From the NCBI GenBank assembly GCA_028023455.1, contig JAQFVV010012396.1, positions 10,516,085-10,580,084 on the forward strand: a stretch of DNA of 64,000 nt, in the 5' to 3' direction. The notes beneath the pieces are model-generated. The model worked only from the letters and a program-made list of their open reading frames with translations. It was not told the origin of the DNA and ran no database searches. This document shows, piece after piece, positions 13,680-25,532 of this stretch. This stretch comes from Epiperipatus broadwayi. Lineage: Eukaryota; Onychophora; Udeonychophora; Euonychophora; Peripatidae. Within the stretch, counting starts at the first letter, position 1. Each line of letters starts with the position of its first letter. Both the position numbers and the translations under genes were made by a program.

Positions 13680-15100
13680 AAAAATATAAAACCTTAAACT
13701 ATATTTTAAAAAAACCTAGAAAAAAAAATATTAAATTTTTTTTTATATTAACTACAACAAATAATTGTATGAATATATGTAATATCAATTAACTAATAGT
13801 TTGCTAATTAAAAATGAGTTGAAGATTATCTATTATAAGATGGGATTGGGGAGGAGAGAAAAAGAAAATAAAAACCTTGTATGTAATCTAACCATCTTCT
13901 ATAGATATTTTTTATATTACAAAACTTATTAGACTATTAATAACCAATTCTTTTTATTATAACCCCCCCCCTCTTTATGATTATATTTATTTATTTTACA
14001 TCTAAAAGTAAATTTAAAAAGTACATTTTGTAGAAGAAATCTGCAATATTTTACTAGAAATTGTTTAAAGAAAAAATGTTTATAACATAGGTAAATAAAT
14101 AATCACATTGTTAGCTGCTTAAGAAGTTATGTGATATTTGAAAAACCAATGGCAAGTTGAGCATAAATGCTTTTAGCTGACCAATCTAAAATTACTCTAA
14201 TTCTGCCACTCTATCATTTTGCATGGCAATTATGTAAATGTTAGCTGTCCAGTAGACAATTTTCATAATTTGTATACTAATTGTAAAAATGGTTTACTTT
14301 CTACCTATAAAAAGAAAGGTGATTTATAAACATTCACATAAATGATTTATTTTATTTTTTCAAATATTTTAACTAAAACAACTAAGAAACTAAAAATTGT
14401 AATGAGTACATTTGCTATTTTGAATCACTGTTTCAAACACCTAAAAGAAATCTAATAAAAAAGATATTGTGGTCATTAAAATTTAAAACTATTATATGAA
14501 ATTTTCCTTTTTTTATTATTTGGCATGTGATAGAATTGAAGCATAATTTTCCATAAATTATTAAAAATCTAAAAGGAAAGGTATATTTTCTATACTTTGA
14601 ACATTTTTAAAATGATTTCACAACTTGAAAAATAGTTTCCTTTTTGTTATTTTACCTGAAAAATGAATAACAGGAACTTATATTTTTAAATCTTTCTTCT
14701 TAGTACATCTTTTTATGTTACATATATTAAATGCGTTGAATGAAACAATTGTTCAAACTTGCTTTCATTTTATGTATAATTTTGTTTATGAATTGCCAAA
14801 AAAAATTTTAATTAAAATTCTACTTTTTAAACAATTATTAAATAATTTCATATTCAAATGGAATAACAATTTTGTTTAAAAAGCAACACAAAGTGGACAA
14901 CAAAAATTAGAAATGCAAAAAAAAAAAAAAAAAAAAGAAGAAAAGCATAATTCACATGAAGAAAGTTTAATAATCTTTTATATTTCTTTCCAAGACATAT
15001 CACAAATATTAAAATTCCTGCATGATAGCAAGCTATATCATAATATATACTTTATCATTCACCTACACACACACATATATATAATTATACATGTATTTAA
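13680..15100. other. A+T-rich DNA without recognisable gene
   Basis: No protein-like frame is seen. There is a C8 run near 13964-13971 and an A run near 14917-14935. An open frame at 14913-15176 begins in the A run and crosses the foldback element, so it is spurious. Confidence 0.65.
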
Positions 15101-15107
15101 ATATTAT

Positions 15108-15745
15108 ATAATCATATCACAGAATCCTCTCATTCCAAATACATTACTCAGAACTATTTTGCAGGAAGACTCATAATTAATCATTTTAATAAACTTGCAA
15201 ATGTAATTTTACTTTTCATTTATCGATGCCCATTCATTCAGTCTGATAAAAGATTTTCTCTTTCATCTGATCTCCAACCATATATTGTAAATAAATAAAC
15301 ATTGATATTCAAAAAGGTGAATACTTCTTATTAGCAATGATCTTAGTTCACAAATTAACCAAGCCAATTACCCATTTTATATATTATTTTAAATTATATA
15401 TTACTAATTTCAACAGCACATAAATAACTTTTACTGCTGCTTTAATATTAATGTTTAGGATTATAATCATATCACAGAACACACTTGTTCCAAATACATT
15501 ACTCAGATAAAAGATAAATTCTCCTTTTGTCAGACTGAATGAATGGGTATTGATAAATGAAAAGTAACATTGTATTTGCAAGCTTATTAAAATGATTCAT
15601 TATGGGTCTGCCTGCAAAATAATTCTGATAACGTATTTGGAGTGAGAGGGTTCTGTTATATAATTATACACGTAAACATTACATATTTAAGCAATAGTAA
15701 AAGTTATTTATGTGCTGATGAAATTAGTAATGATGCTATATATAG
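15108..15745. repeat. complex foldback element
   Basis: The segment 15116-15265 is repeated in inverted orientation at about 15505-15665 (landmarks CCATTCATTCAGTCTGA and TCAGACTGAATGAATGG). A second pair of arms, 15390-15480 and 15650-15740, is nested across the first. A 40-base piece at 15108-15150 also recurs in direct orientation at 15465-15508. The whole could fold into a long branched hairpin. This looks like a foldback or MITE-like element that duplicated within itself. Confidence 0.8.
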
Positions 15746-15832
15746 TGACAAAAAAAATTAAATGGTAGAATATATACATATATTTTAAAAAAATCAAGTC
15801 ATATATCACATGACTTAATAAGCCTGTATTAC

Positions 15833-15932
15833 AAATGTAGTATAATGAGTGTGCTAATAGCTCTGCTGTCTCTTCCAGCATTTATTGGAAAAGCTTGCTA
15901 AGAGCTATTAACTCGCTCATTATAGTACATTT
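15833..15932. repeat. inverted repeat, ~32-bp arms
   Basis: The arms AATGAGTGTGCTAATAGCTC (15844-15863) and GAGCTATTAACTCGCTCATT (15902-15921) pair almost fully, extending outward to TAGTATAATG and CATTATAGTA. The 35-base centre is not palindromic. It may be a small foldback element. Confidence 0.8.
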
Positions 15933-15954
15933 AAATATATGTATTATATTGTCT

Positions 15955-16150
15955 TTACTAAACTTAATGTAAATATAAGGACTTGAATTCAGACTTTCAA
16001 GCTCCATACATCTATTTAATCCATCTTATATAACCTATACACATGGACCACAAACATGTGAAAAAGATATATAATCTCTAATATATGTATTTTGTGCGGA
16101 ACCAACCCACTCATTAGATGATCCAGATCACAATCTCCTACATGTATATA
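15955..16150 (-). repeat. interspersed repeat family B, long copy
   Basis: On the minus strand this runs from a GATTGTGATCTGGATCATC block to GGAGCTTGAAAGTCTG and AATTCAAGTCC (B-box-like), ending in TATATTTACATTAAG. The copy at 33915-34150 shares all these landmarks in order. The family seems to be about 190-200 bp long. A tRNA origin is possible but unproved. Confidence 0.65.
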
Positions 16151-16641
16151 TATGTTAATTTCTAATTATATGTACTACAATGGCTAATAAATCAAACTGC
16201 TACTATGAAAATCATGAATAGAATGGTAGTATATATTAGAAATATTTAAGGTTTTTGAATAAAACTTAAAATATCAATTGATATTAGTGTAAATGAAACA
16301 TATTGTAAGACTCAAATATTAAATGAATATCTATAAGTGAAAAACGTGATTAATGAACTTTTTTTTTCTGATTTGGACTTATTTATTTATAAAAAAATGT
16401 AATTAACAAAATAAAAATTATGTATTATGCTAATCACCCATTCATATTTCTCTAATAAAATCAGCAATCTTCTACCCTCTGTCAGATGCCATGATTATGA
16501 CTAATATAACTTAGTCGAAAGTGCACTAGGCAAAAATTGCAAACTATATTCAGATTTTAAATGTATCTTATATACATTTTTGTGTACACTTATTTTTCAT
16601 ATTTTCCATAAAATAAAAGTTAATAACTTAGCAAGCGATTA

Positions 16642-16863
16642 GGCATTTAATAACATAACAGGTTTTTCAATGTTACAAATATTTATCTTATTCATCTAAG
16701 TGCTTTCAATATTAAACATATCATAGTCATAGCTTATACAATTGTATAATGCTATGTCTGTAATATGATAATGCTAGGACTAGTATACATTTAGTATTGA
16801 AAGCGCTTAGCTGAATAAAATAAATATTTGTAACATTCAAACCTGTTCTGTCATTAAATGTCT
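16642..16863. repeat. foldback element, ~73-bp arms
   Basis: The left arm (16642-16714) carries CATTTAATAACATAACAGG, TGTTACAAATATTTATCTTA and AGTGCTTTCAATATT. The right arm (about 16790-16863) is its reverse complement with a few changes. The centre (16715-16790) is itself partly self-complementary (ACAATTGTATAATGC region). Such non-coding foldbacks are typical of MITEs; no transposase is present. Confidence 0.8.
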
Positions 16864-17204
16864 AAACATTTATTAAATTATTACAGATAATGCAAAAAAT
16901 AGGTAAAAAAAATTATAGAAAATAAAAGTTAATAAATCAATGCATCAAAATTCTGAAAGTGTAAAGTCAGAAAATTCAACAGGTTCAATTGGAATGGAAA
17001 AAGATAATTTGCTTTACCTTACAAAAAAATCAAAACAAAAAAAAAAGAGTCCTTTATCAAGAAGAAAGTTAATGGCAAAAGATTTACCATTATTGGAATT
17101 ATTAATTAGAATATTGCATGACACAATGCAATCAGTAATCAATCATTTTAGAAGTGAATTTGTGATATATTTATTTAGCAAATGATTTATTTATTAAGTG
17201 CATC

Positions 17205-17620
17205 ATCGAGCTATTGTATAAATGATTAATGTGCATATGTGAAAAGTTGAAATCCTTTCTCTTTAATTACATACATCTTATGTGTTTAATAAATAAATTT
17301 GGACATTACAGTTTCTATTAATTCTTAATATTGACTCATAGTAATTCAAAAGATGTCATGTATGATAATGCATGAAAGAAAATAATGGATGTAAAAGTGA
17401 ACAGAGTAACATCTTTATGCTCTCAAATCAAGACACTTTAGACTGTCCTTTATAATTAAGAATTTAGATTAAATATAAAATACCACTCATCTTTATAAAG
17501 TCTCTATCTTGTGTTTGGGTTTGAAAATTTTCTCTATACTTAACACAACATTGTTGGGCTATTATATAAATTATTAAGGCACATGTGTGAAAAAGTGAAA
17601 TATTTTCTCTTCAATTAACA
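17205..17620. repeat. direct repeat pair spaced ~348 bp
   Basis: The segments 17208-17270 and 17553-17620 share the order GGGCTATT-ATAAATTATTAA, GTGTGAAA, GTGAAAT and TTTCTCTTCAATTA, with scattered differences. The DNA between is unrelated A+T-rich sequence. They may be flanking copies of an unknown repeat or the ends of a lost element. No gene is visible. Confidence 0.4.
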
Positions 17621-18376
17621 AGTGATAGTATATTTGAAAAATTCTATATAGGAATTTCTTGTTCACTACAAATGTGAAGCATCTAAAAAAGATGATCTGA
17701 AAATGGCTGGTATAGCGCAATCTGATTTTCATTATTTCTGGAGTACCATTCATTTAAGCAAAAAATTGTAATATCAGAGATGATAACAAGTCAGGAATTA
17801 ATGATAGTAATAAAGGACAAATATCTTAATTTATTTTTAAATTTTATATAAGTATTTAGAATGTGTAAACTTTGCTAAACGGGCCCTCATCACAACATGA
17901 AAATAGGACAAATTTTGTAGCTAATAAGTTATCAAGATTTAAGAATGACATCAATATGACTTAATGTTCCAAAGAAAAGAAATCTAATTAAACAGGTAGG
18001 TGGCTATCATTTTTTTGTAAAGGAAAACTGATTCTGTGAAAAAAGACTACATGGTGCCAGATTTGCAGTGATATCTACAATTATTGTAATTTCTAGATAT
18101 AATAGTATTAAAGCTCATTTTCTACAATGTTAGATTAAGAAATTTCATAAAAAAACAATTTTCTTTTGGAGACTTTGGTGTATGAAGTGTTGGAAAAATC
18201 ATTATAGTTTAAAGTTCTTGGAAAAAAATAATATTGGATTATGAACAAATGCACTGTTATTATTGAACTTTTTTTAATGATTGGCTATCTATCTAAACAT
18301 TATTAATAAAATGAGGCAGGATGTTAGTGGAAAAAACAGCAACTTCAATTAAAGTAAATAGTACAAATTCAAACTG

Positions 18377-18378
<2 letters not shown>
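17621..18378. other. A+T-rich DNA without recognisable gene
   Basis: No protein-like frame, RNA gene or repeat was recognised in this stretch. Confidence 0.6.

Positions 18379-18418
<40 letters not shown>
18379..18418. repeat. (AT)n microsatellite
   Basis: About twenty uninterrupted AT dinucleotides, the longest in the window. It ends exactly where the base composition changes abruptly to G/T-rich. Confidence 0.95.
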
Positions 18419-18421
<3 letters not shown>

Positions 18422-19430
18422 TTTCTCGGGGTGGCCCCCCGGGGGGCTGGGGGTTTTTTTTTTTCTAGGTGGCTGGGTTTTTTTGTTTTTTTTCATTTCT
18501 TTTTTTTTGTCTTTTTTCTTTTTTGGGTTTGTTTGGTTTTCCTTTTTGGTGGTTTGGAGGGGGGTTTTTTGGGGTTTTTTTTGTTGTTGGGGTCTGTTCT
18601 TCCGTTTTTTAGTTGTTTGGCTTTGGCGCCTTTGGCTTCGTCGGGGGTTGGGGTGGGGAGGGGGTGGCTTTTTAAGGCGGAGTTTTTCGGAACTTTGAGC
18701 TACGGCGTTGGGGTGGGGGTTTGGTGTCGTTCTTGGGGGGGGTGTCCCTGGGGGTTTCTCGGGTGTAGGGAGACCGGTGCTGTTCTCTGCGATTATGGGG
18801 TTCCCCCCTTCCGGGGTTTGTGTGGCGGTTTTTCTTTTTCTTTTGCTATTTTGGTTTTTGTTCCTTTTTGTGGTTGTTGGTTTTTTTTGGGTGTTTTGTT
18901 TTCGTATTTTTTTTTTTTGGTTATTTTGTTTTGGGATTTTTTGGATGGGGGGGATGGGTTGTTTGTTTTTTGTTCGTTCGTGTTTCGGGGAGGAGGGGGG
19001 TATTTAGTTTCTTTTTTTTTTTTTTTTTTCTTTTCTGTTGGTTTAGTGTGGGGTATTTTTTTTTTTTTCTCTGGGGAATCTGGCTGGGCCACTATCAAAT
19101 ACTTTGAGGGAAAGGGGGAGGGGTTTCGGGTTGTATATATCTTTTCTTTTTTTCTGTCTTTTCTTTATCTGATTTTTGTGTGTTGACGGTATTTGTTTGT
19201 TTTATTAACGGGGTATTTTCTTATTGGTCTGTGTAGGGTTTTCTCTCTCAATGGTGATATTGGTTATTTAAGATAGTAATGATAGTATTATGATTTCTTT
19301 ATAAATTTTTTTTGTTCGGCTGTCCTAGGCGTGTGCCCTTGTCTTTCGTTTTTTCTCTCTCTCTCGTTTTATTAGCGTTTCGTTTGGCCTAAATAATATT
19401 GTTTTTATATTTAGTGATATCTTAGTATTA
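18419..19430 (+). other. G/T-only strand-biased tract, possible artefact
   Basis: From 18419 the plus strand is made almost entirely of T and G, with long runs of each (C6G6 at about 18436, T13-T15, G6-G7), and very few A or C. The bias fades between about 19130 and 19430 and normal A+T-rich sequence returns. Several open frames of 95-251 codons exist here only because stop codons need A. Their translations are runs of F, G and W, so they are not genes. The sharp start after an (AT)n run suggests low-quality sequence joined into the assembly; a real strand-biased repeat is the alternative. Confidence 0.75.
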
Positions 19431-22400
19431 TTATACCTTCTCATTTCTGGGTGGGTGCATCAAATGATTATCGGCAGAACTAAAAACTTGAAACATTGGT
19501 AAGTCTGAGAATGTTTATGTCTATTCCCCTTTGGTTTAAAGTGTTTCTTTACCTACTATTAGTGCTTATAGTGATTGGTCAAAAAGCAAATCTCTCTTTT
19601 TATTAGAAAGAAAAAGGGATTCAAAGTGGAAGGTTTAGATAGGTCAGTAATCTGGCCCTGGTATTCCTTAGTATTTGTTTACTCTTACATCAAACAAGAA
19701 ATGAAAGGGGATAAGATCTACTGCTGTATACCTGAGTTATATTTTATTGAATTACTAGTGTACTCACTTCACGTGATTTCATATAATACTGGTTATTAAT
19801 AATTTATTAATAATTTACTTAATATCTTGATAGTGTTATATTTTGAACCTTTACTTAGTTATTTCTATTTGAACTCATTTATTTATGTTACAATATATAT
19901 ATATATATATATAGTAACCAGATGACTACATAGTTGCATTAAAAATAATTAGATTGTTGACAGCATGCTCTTCAAGTTTAAGTATAGAATTATTTAATTA
20001 ATGGGATAAATAGTATTTAATTTTCCCATGCATTTTTTATAATAATAATGGGTCTTCAATTAAATAAATATTTTAAGTCCCAATGTGATAATATGAAAAT
20101 TATCAAACATTAAATTTGTTAAATAATAATATGATTTTAATGTAGAAATATTTTAATAAATTATAAATGATTGTAGAAGGGAGAGAAAACTATAAAAGAA
20201 TGTAAACATGTTTTTTTAACTCTCTCTTTCCGTATTTATAATTAATTAGTAGTTTTAATTTAAACTATGAAAATATACCAAGGGAAAAATAATTTTCTCT
20301 TTTTTGTAAATTATTTAATAGATATTAATTTTAATCTTAGAAGAGAAATAGTTTTATTTTTAATAATATTTTTAAAAAGAAAAAAAAGATTTAATACTTG
20401 TTAAATTTTATTTGTAATTAGTCAGAATTGTTTTTTTCTTTATCTCTCTTCAATGCAAAAATCAAATCAGTGCAATTAACTGAATATCTTGTTTTTCTTT
20501 TGCAAGAAATTTTTTTAAATTAGAAAGTAATGTCAAGAATTTTATGATGTTAATTTAAGTTCTTGACTTGTTTTTCAATGTCTAAGTTTAAGGAGGAAAA
20601 TAGCTGAACAATTGTATTTATAAAAATTATCTAATTGGTTGTTATAAAAATTATCATGTTAGAGACAGATTGTGATTGGCTTGTAGGCAAGATTGTTCTA
20701 AAAAAATAAATGGGGATGTGAATAAGTCAGAAGACCCAAGTGTCTGGTAAGAAGTGATGATTCCTAACTTAGCTGTTGAAGAAAGAGCAGTCAAGTTTTA
20801 ATCCAGCTGATAAAGAAGAAAGAAGCAGAAGTCTTTACCAAGTGTTTATAGTATAGAAGTTTTAAAGCTATTGCATAAAATAGAAAAGTTTTAATCAAGC
20901 TTTTAGCATACTATGAGTTTAGTCATAAAAATGGTTTGTACAATGAAAACCATGTGCTAAATTCAGCTAAAAGCTAGACATCATCTTCTTCCATGTAACC
21001 TGCCTTCACTGGAATAAAAATGTAGAGAAGTTACCACTAAAGTAATCTGCAACCTTGTCTACAACCAAAACATGAGCCTGTATATATGTTAGTCTCACCT
21101 GAAAAATTTATTAAGAGAAAATGGATAAAATTTTGCTGTTGTTAACCTGGAAATGAAATATTACAAACCAGAAAAAGGACAAATTAATCATGTTCATGTA
21201 TAGATGCCATAAATTAAGAAAATTCAACTGGAAAACTGAAATTATAATTGGGAAGGACTCCACAGAAAAACAATAAAACTATAGTTAAAAATATTCTTTG
21301 TGTATGCACACTGTATTTTTTATTAATATATAAAAAATTTTTTTATATAAAAGTAATATTTTTTGTAAGAATTGATAATTTTAAATATTTTTATTAAGTT
21401 AATGTTTTCAAATTGTGAAACATTTTTTTAAACTTAAATTTTATTTATGAAACATTTTCCCCTTCTAAAACTTAACAAAAAGTTAATTAAGCTAAATCAA
21501 AGATTGTTATCTTTGATTTTGAAAATGTTGTTTTTCCAACTCTTAGTTATTTTTAAAAAATAACTTAATTAAAAGTTAATTTATGAATAGAAATCAACTG
21601 ATTGATTATAATTTTTATGAAAGTATATTTTTGTTGAAGTGAATGTTTAAAATTTCATGCTATCATGTCATTTTTTTGTTTATTGTTAATCAATTAGTTA
21701 TTAAATAATTGTTTTTAAAAATTTTTTTAGTCTTAATTTCTTTATTCTATCCAATTCCTCATTCATAAATTGCAGTGTGTGTGACTTTATTTCATGACAA
21801 TTTAATAATCTAGGATTTTTTAATGATACCAATAAAACTATTTACTTATAGTAAGGTAAACCTAGGAATTATTTAAAGTGATTTATAATAAGCTACTTTA
21901 TTTATTTATCTCTTGCTCACAGTAATAGTTTATAGAGTTCTTGCTTCCTGAGGTAGATTTGTGCATAACAGTTATATATAGTAGGGGTTTATGTTTAGTG
22001 TTATGGACATCCAGATGATGATGATCCTGGTTGGCACAAAAGGGATATCCTTTAAAGTCCATGCACTACATTTCATTTTATTTATTATTTCTTTAGAAAT
22101 TTAGTTTATTGTTGGGCAATACATTAATGGTACTAAGTGACCAGAGCATTGATGATGGTCAGGATGTTTTTAGTATCTCAGCATTATTTGACTTATTGTT
22201 ATATTTGATGGAATAGCACCTAAGTATGTGCATCCAGATAATTATTGTTTGTATTCCTGCCCTAGGTTTGGCAGTGGCTAAATGATTAGCCTGGTCTCTA
22301 GTGGATCACTTTCAAATCCAGTCACAAGATTGACTGTTGATTTATTTTTATTGTTGATCATTCATGATGATGAATGATTATTACTTTTGTATAATGCTGG

Positions 22401-22700
22401 TGAACTTATAGTTAGTTCTGTATGGATCTCTCATGCTCATTTCTTTTATATTCAATTTTATATTTTGTTTATTTGGGGATGGTTTCTCATGACCTCATAA
22501 TTCAGCCCTAATTTGATGTACTGTTACAAATGGCTATTCAATTGGGGACATTGTAACCACAGATTCCCTCTTATTAACTTCTATTTTTCATACAGTTACA
22601 ATTGTCATCCAACTTGTGGGGTTACAAATTGTCATCTCACTTGTAGGACCACTACTTTCAAGCTGTTACATTTATATATTTTGTTATATAGAGAGTTAAT
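19431..22700. other. non-coding DNA with possible old repeats
   Basis: A (TA)n run lies at 19891-19912. The stretch 20640-21290 is less A+T-rich than its surroundings, and its TGTTAGAGACAG start looks LTR-like, but no pair was found. At 22265-22325, GGCAGTGGCTAAATG and TTCAAATCC resemble degenerate Pol III A and B boxes. At 22594-22648 a ~27-bp unit (TTACAATTGTCATC, ACTTGTGG) occurs twice in tandem. A small hairpin lies near 21494-21521. No gene was found. Confidence 0.5.
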
Positions 22701-22704
22701 ATTC

Positions 22705-23290
22705 AATATTTATTATTATTTGACTTGATTCTCAATGCAACAATTATTAAAATAAGACACAGTTCTTATTTTCTATTTTGTAAGAGCCCTATTAACATCT
22801 AATTCCACTCTGAAATTTCAGCATATTTATCAAACTTAGCTTTATTTACATCTCAAAGTATAAAAGTATATGAAATCCATTCTATTCTTTAGTTACTGTC
22901 GTAATTGGTGGATTTGTTTAATTATTTCAAAGCTGGATGGATCTTAATTACTTTCACTCTAATTTTTTATGCATTTAATTCTGGGCAATATTAAATTTGT
23001 ATTTGATTATCAATGCAGGAATTGTTCAAATAAGCCATAATTTTTATTTTCTTTCTAACTAGATATGATTTCATAATGAAGAATGATATATTTGTTTGGT
23101 ATTAATATATATTTTATTCTGAAATGTTAACACGTTTATTCAATTTAACTTTTATGTGTATTCTTAAAAGCCTTATGCTTATAATACATGAGATCTGTTC
23201 TATTCTTTAATTTGCTGATACTGTATAGTAGATTTGTTTAATTATTTCATTGTTAGATAAAGCTTAGCCATTTTATTCACTCTATTTATG
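22705..23290. repeat. old tandem duplication, ~278-bp unit
   Basis: Two units begin near 22727 and 23005. Shared landmarks in the same order are CAATGCA followed by AATAAG, TTCTTATTTTCT, CATTCTATTCTTTA, GTAGATTTGTTTAATTATTT and TTTCACTCTA. The block CAATGCA recurs at 22733 and 23011, a period of 278. Divergence is considerable, so the duplication is old. Nothing in it looks coding. Confidence 0.7.
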
Positions 23291-24716
23291 TACATATGTA
23301 TACACACACACACACAAAGTATATATCAAATGCCAGAAGCTAAATTCGTCAATATAATAAAATAAATATGGAAATTGAAAATTAAATTACTGATCAACAA
23401 ATTAAAAATGGTTTGCAAAGCATAACAAGACTTCTCAAGTGCAAAATAATCTAAAAAAGTTAGTTTGAATTGCAGGAAGTTAAGATAGTGTATATATAAA
23501 CTATATCTATGTTTGTTGTTTTATGTTATTTTTGCACTTGAAAAGTCTGCTTTAGCAGAAAAATCTTTGGAAGTGAATTTTTAATCTAATTGTTGACTAG
23601 TAATTTCATTTTAAATTGGTGTATTTGGTTTATATATATCAAATTATTTCATTTTTTTTCTGAATTGGGAAATTATTGGAGCAGTTATAAAAACTCTTTA
23701 AATCATATCCACTGCATCTGGTCCAAATTGTTTATGCAGATATCTGAAATTGTAGATAATAGCAAATGTTTAACACATACAATTTTTAGAATATATATAT
23801 ATTAGACTTCAGAAAAAAAATAGAATAATGCAATAATAAAAAAAACAAACCAATAATAAATCGAAAACAACATAAATAAGTACTCATTTAGTACGCAAGC
23901 TAAAAAAAATTTTGATTGAGAGAAGATTCATCCCCGTCTGTTAAAGGCAGGCATTTACAAATTCGGCAATTTTTTATTTAATATTTTTTCAGAGTATGAA
24001 TTTCTTATATCATGGATGAAGAGTTTGGATATAGGGGGATCATTGTATTTTGAAATGTAGATAAAATTATTGTGTACAGAATCATTTGAAAGAATGATGC
24101 AAAAGAAGAAAAGTACACTGAAATATCTAATATATAAAGATACTAATGATAAACATTTATTTTGCATATAAATATATTAGACATGTATTTTAAAATATAT
24201 TGTATCTGAAAATTATTCTGATCTTCAATTTACTGAGATATATAAACATACAAATATTAGAAATAATTTTTTTTAAAAAAAAATCAATAAACAATTATAA
24301 CTAAACATAAAAATGTTTTCAAACTGAATATTTTATTGCTAATAGGAGAAAAAATATAAAAATTATATTTGAAAATAAAAATATTTAGAATAACTTCTGA
24401 AAAAAGATATCACTAATAATTCATTTAAGATAAGAAAACAATCTCTGAGAACTTTTGAACTTTCAAGCTGTTACTATCCAAAATATTATGACTATTAATT
24501 TATAAAACATTCTATCAAAAATGGTGGCTGATGAGAATACATTATGGAACTGCAAAGATTTCAAGTCTTTATGCTAAAATATAAAGTTAATCAAGTTTTA
24601 TAAAATTTGTGAAGAACAATTGAAATAACTACACACTAAACAACTCCACATTCTGTTTCCAATGGCTGAATCACTGCATAGTAGACTCTCAGTAATGAAG
24701 TTTGATATATTTTTTG
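23291..24716. other. A+T-rich DNA without recognisable gene
   Basis: An (AC)n run lies near 23303-23316. No frame shows a family resemblance. The minus frame at 23955-24167 has the composition of its surroundings and no support. Confidence 0.6.
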
Positions 24717-25532
24717 ATACTTAAGGATAATCCTAGACACCAATATTGATTATGGATAATTTTGGACACCAAAGTGGGAAGCCATGTTTTTTTATTATAC
24801 ATTTTGAGTCACATAGTTATCATAGTTATAATGTAACCATAATGTTTTAGTTGTTACTATTAAAAAATATTCAATAAATCGATTATAAATTCTTGCTAAA
24901 CTTTAAAAAATAGCAATAAACATATTATAAATTCCATTCACAGAAATAATACAAAATGGTGAAAATAAATTCAAAATAAAATAAATTTAATAATTTAAGC
25001 TACAGAAATTTTTTTAAAATGCCTATATGAGGATCCACAAAGTTATATCTGTGATTTACCCTATAATGTTAATGCCTTCCAGTTATCATAATAAATCCTA
25101 GATCCATTGACATTTTCTTTAATAGTATTCAAAACAATAATAGCTCTTCTCCCTGGAACAGTTACTATAAAGCATTTGCCTGTCTCTCTGCACAACCACT
25201 GAATAATAATCACTGCTTTTGAAATATTTCCCCTTGTTGATTTTTTTGCTTGCTTAAAAAACATTAGCATTCATATGTAATATAATATATATATAAGATA
25301 ATTACATGTTGTGAATGGAATTTATAATACATTTATTGCTATTTTTTTAGGTTAGCAATAATTTATAATCAATTTATTGATATTTTTAAATATTAACAAG
25401 TAAAAAAATATCCATTATAGTTAGGGGATAACTATGCCCCTGAAAATGTATAATTAAAAAAACATGCCTGCCAACTTTGGTGTCAGGAATTATTTGGAAA
25501 CAATCTTGGTGTCCAGGATTATCCTTAAGTAT
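24717..25532 (-). mobile_element. Merlin-type DNA transposon with long TIRs
   Basis: Two arms of about 225 bases face each other: 24717-24941 and 25311-25532. Both begin with ATACTTAAGGATAATCC (inward reading) and contain GACACCAA, CATGTTTTTTT and AATTCCATTCAC. Between them a minus-strand frame encodes part of a transposase of the Merlin/IS1595 (ISXO2-like) family. The element is ~816 bp, shorter than autonomous Merlin elements, so it is internally truncated. The outer flanks are T-rich and no clear target-site duplication could be fixed. Confidence 0.85.
25017..25270 (-). pseudogene. Merlin/IS1595-family transposase fragment
   Basis: The minus frame of 69 codons (25270-25061) reads QWLCRETGKCFIVTVPGRRA, then TIKENVNGSRIYYDNWKA. 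This matches the DDE domain of IS1595/Merlin transposases (typically GxGKCFxVxVxDR and GSxIxSDxWxAY), including the second catalytic D in the DNWKA block. After a stop and a frame change, VNHRYNFVDPHIGI (25060-25018) carries the third catalytic aspartate motif, NHxxNFVD. The first D region and the N-terminus are missing: the frame starts at the edge of the inverted repeat. The C-terminus is lost too. It cannot be active. Recognition is strong because two separate motifs occur in the right order and spacing. Confidence 0.88.

Noticed and set aside
16940-17185. 81-codon frame with a lysine-rich and leucine-rich composition
   Set aside because: It has an ATG and looks faintly protein-like, but no motif, splice context or neighbour supports it and the length is plausible by chance.
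18293-19186. Open frames of up to 251 codons in the G/T tract
   Set aside because: They exist because a G/T-only strand makes few stop codons. The products are F, G and W runs without domains.
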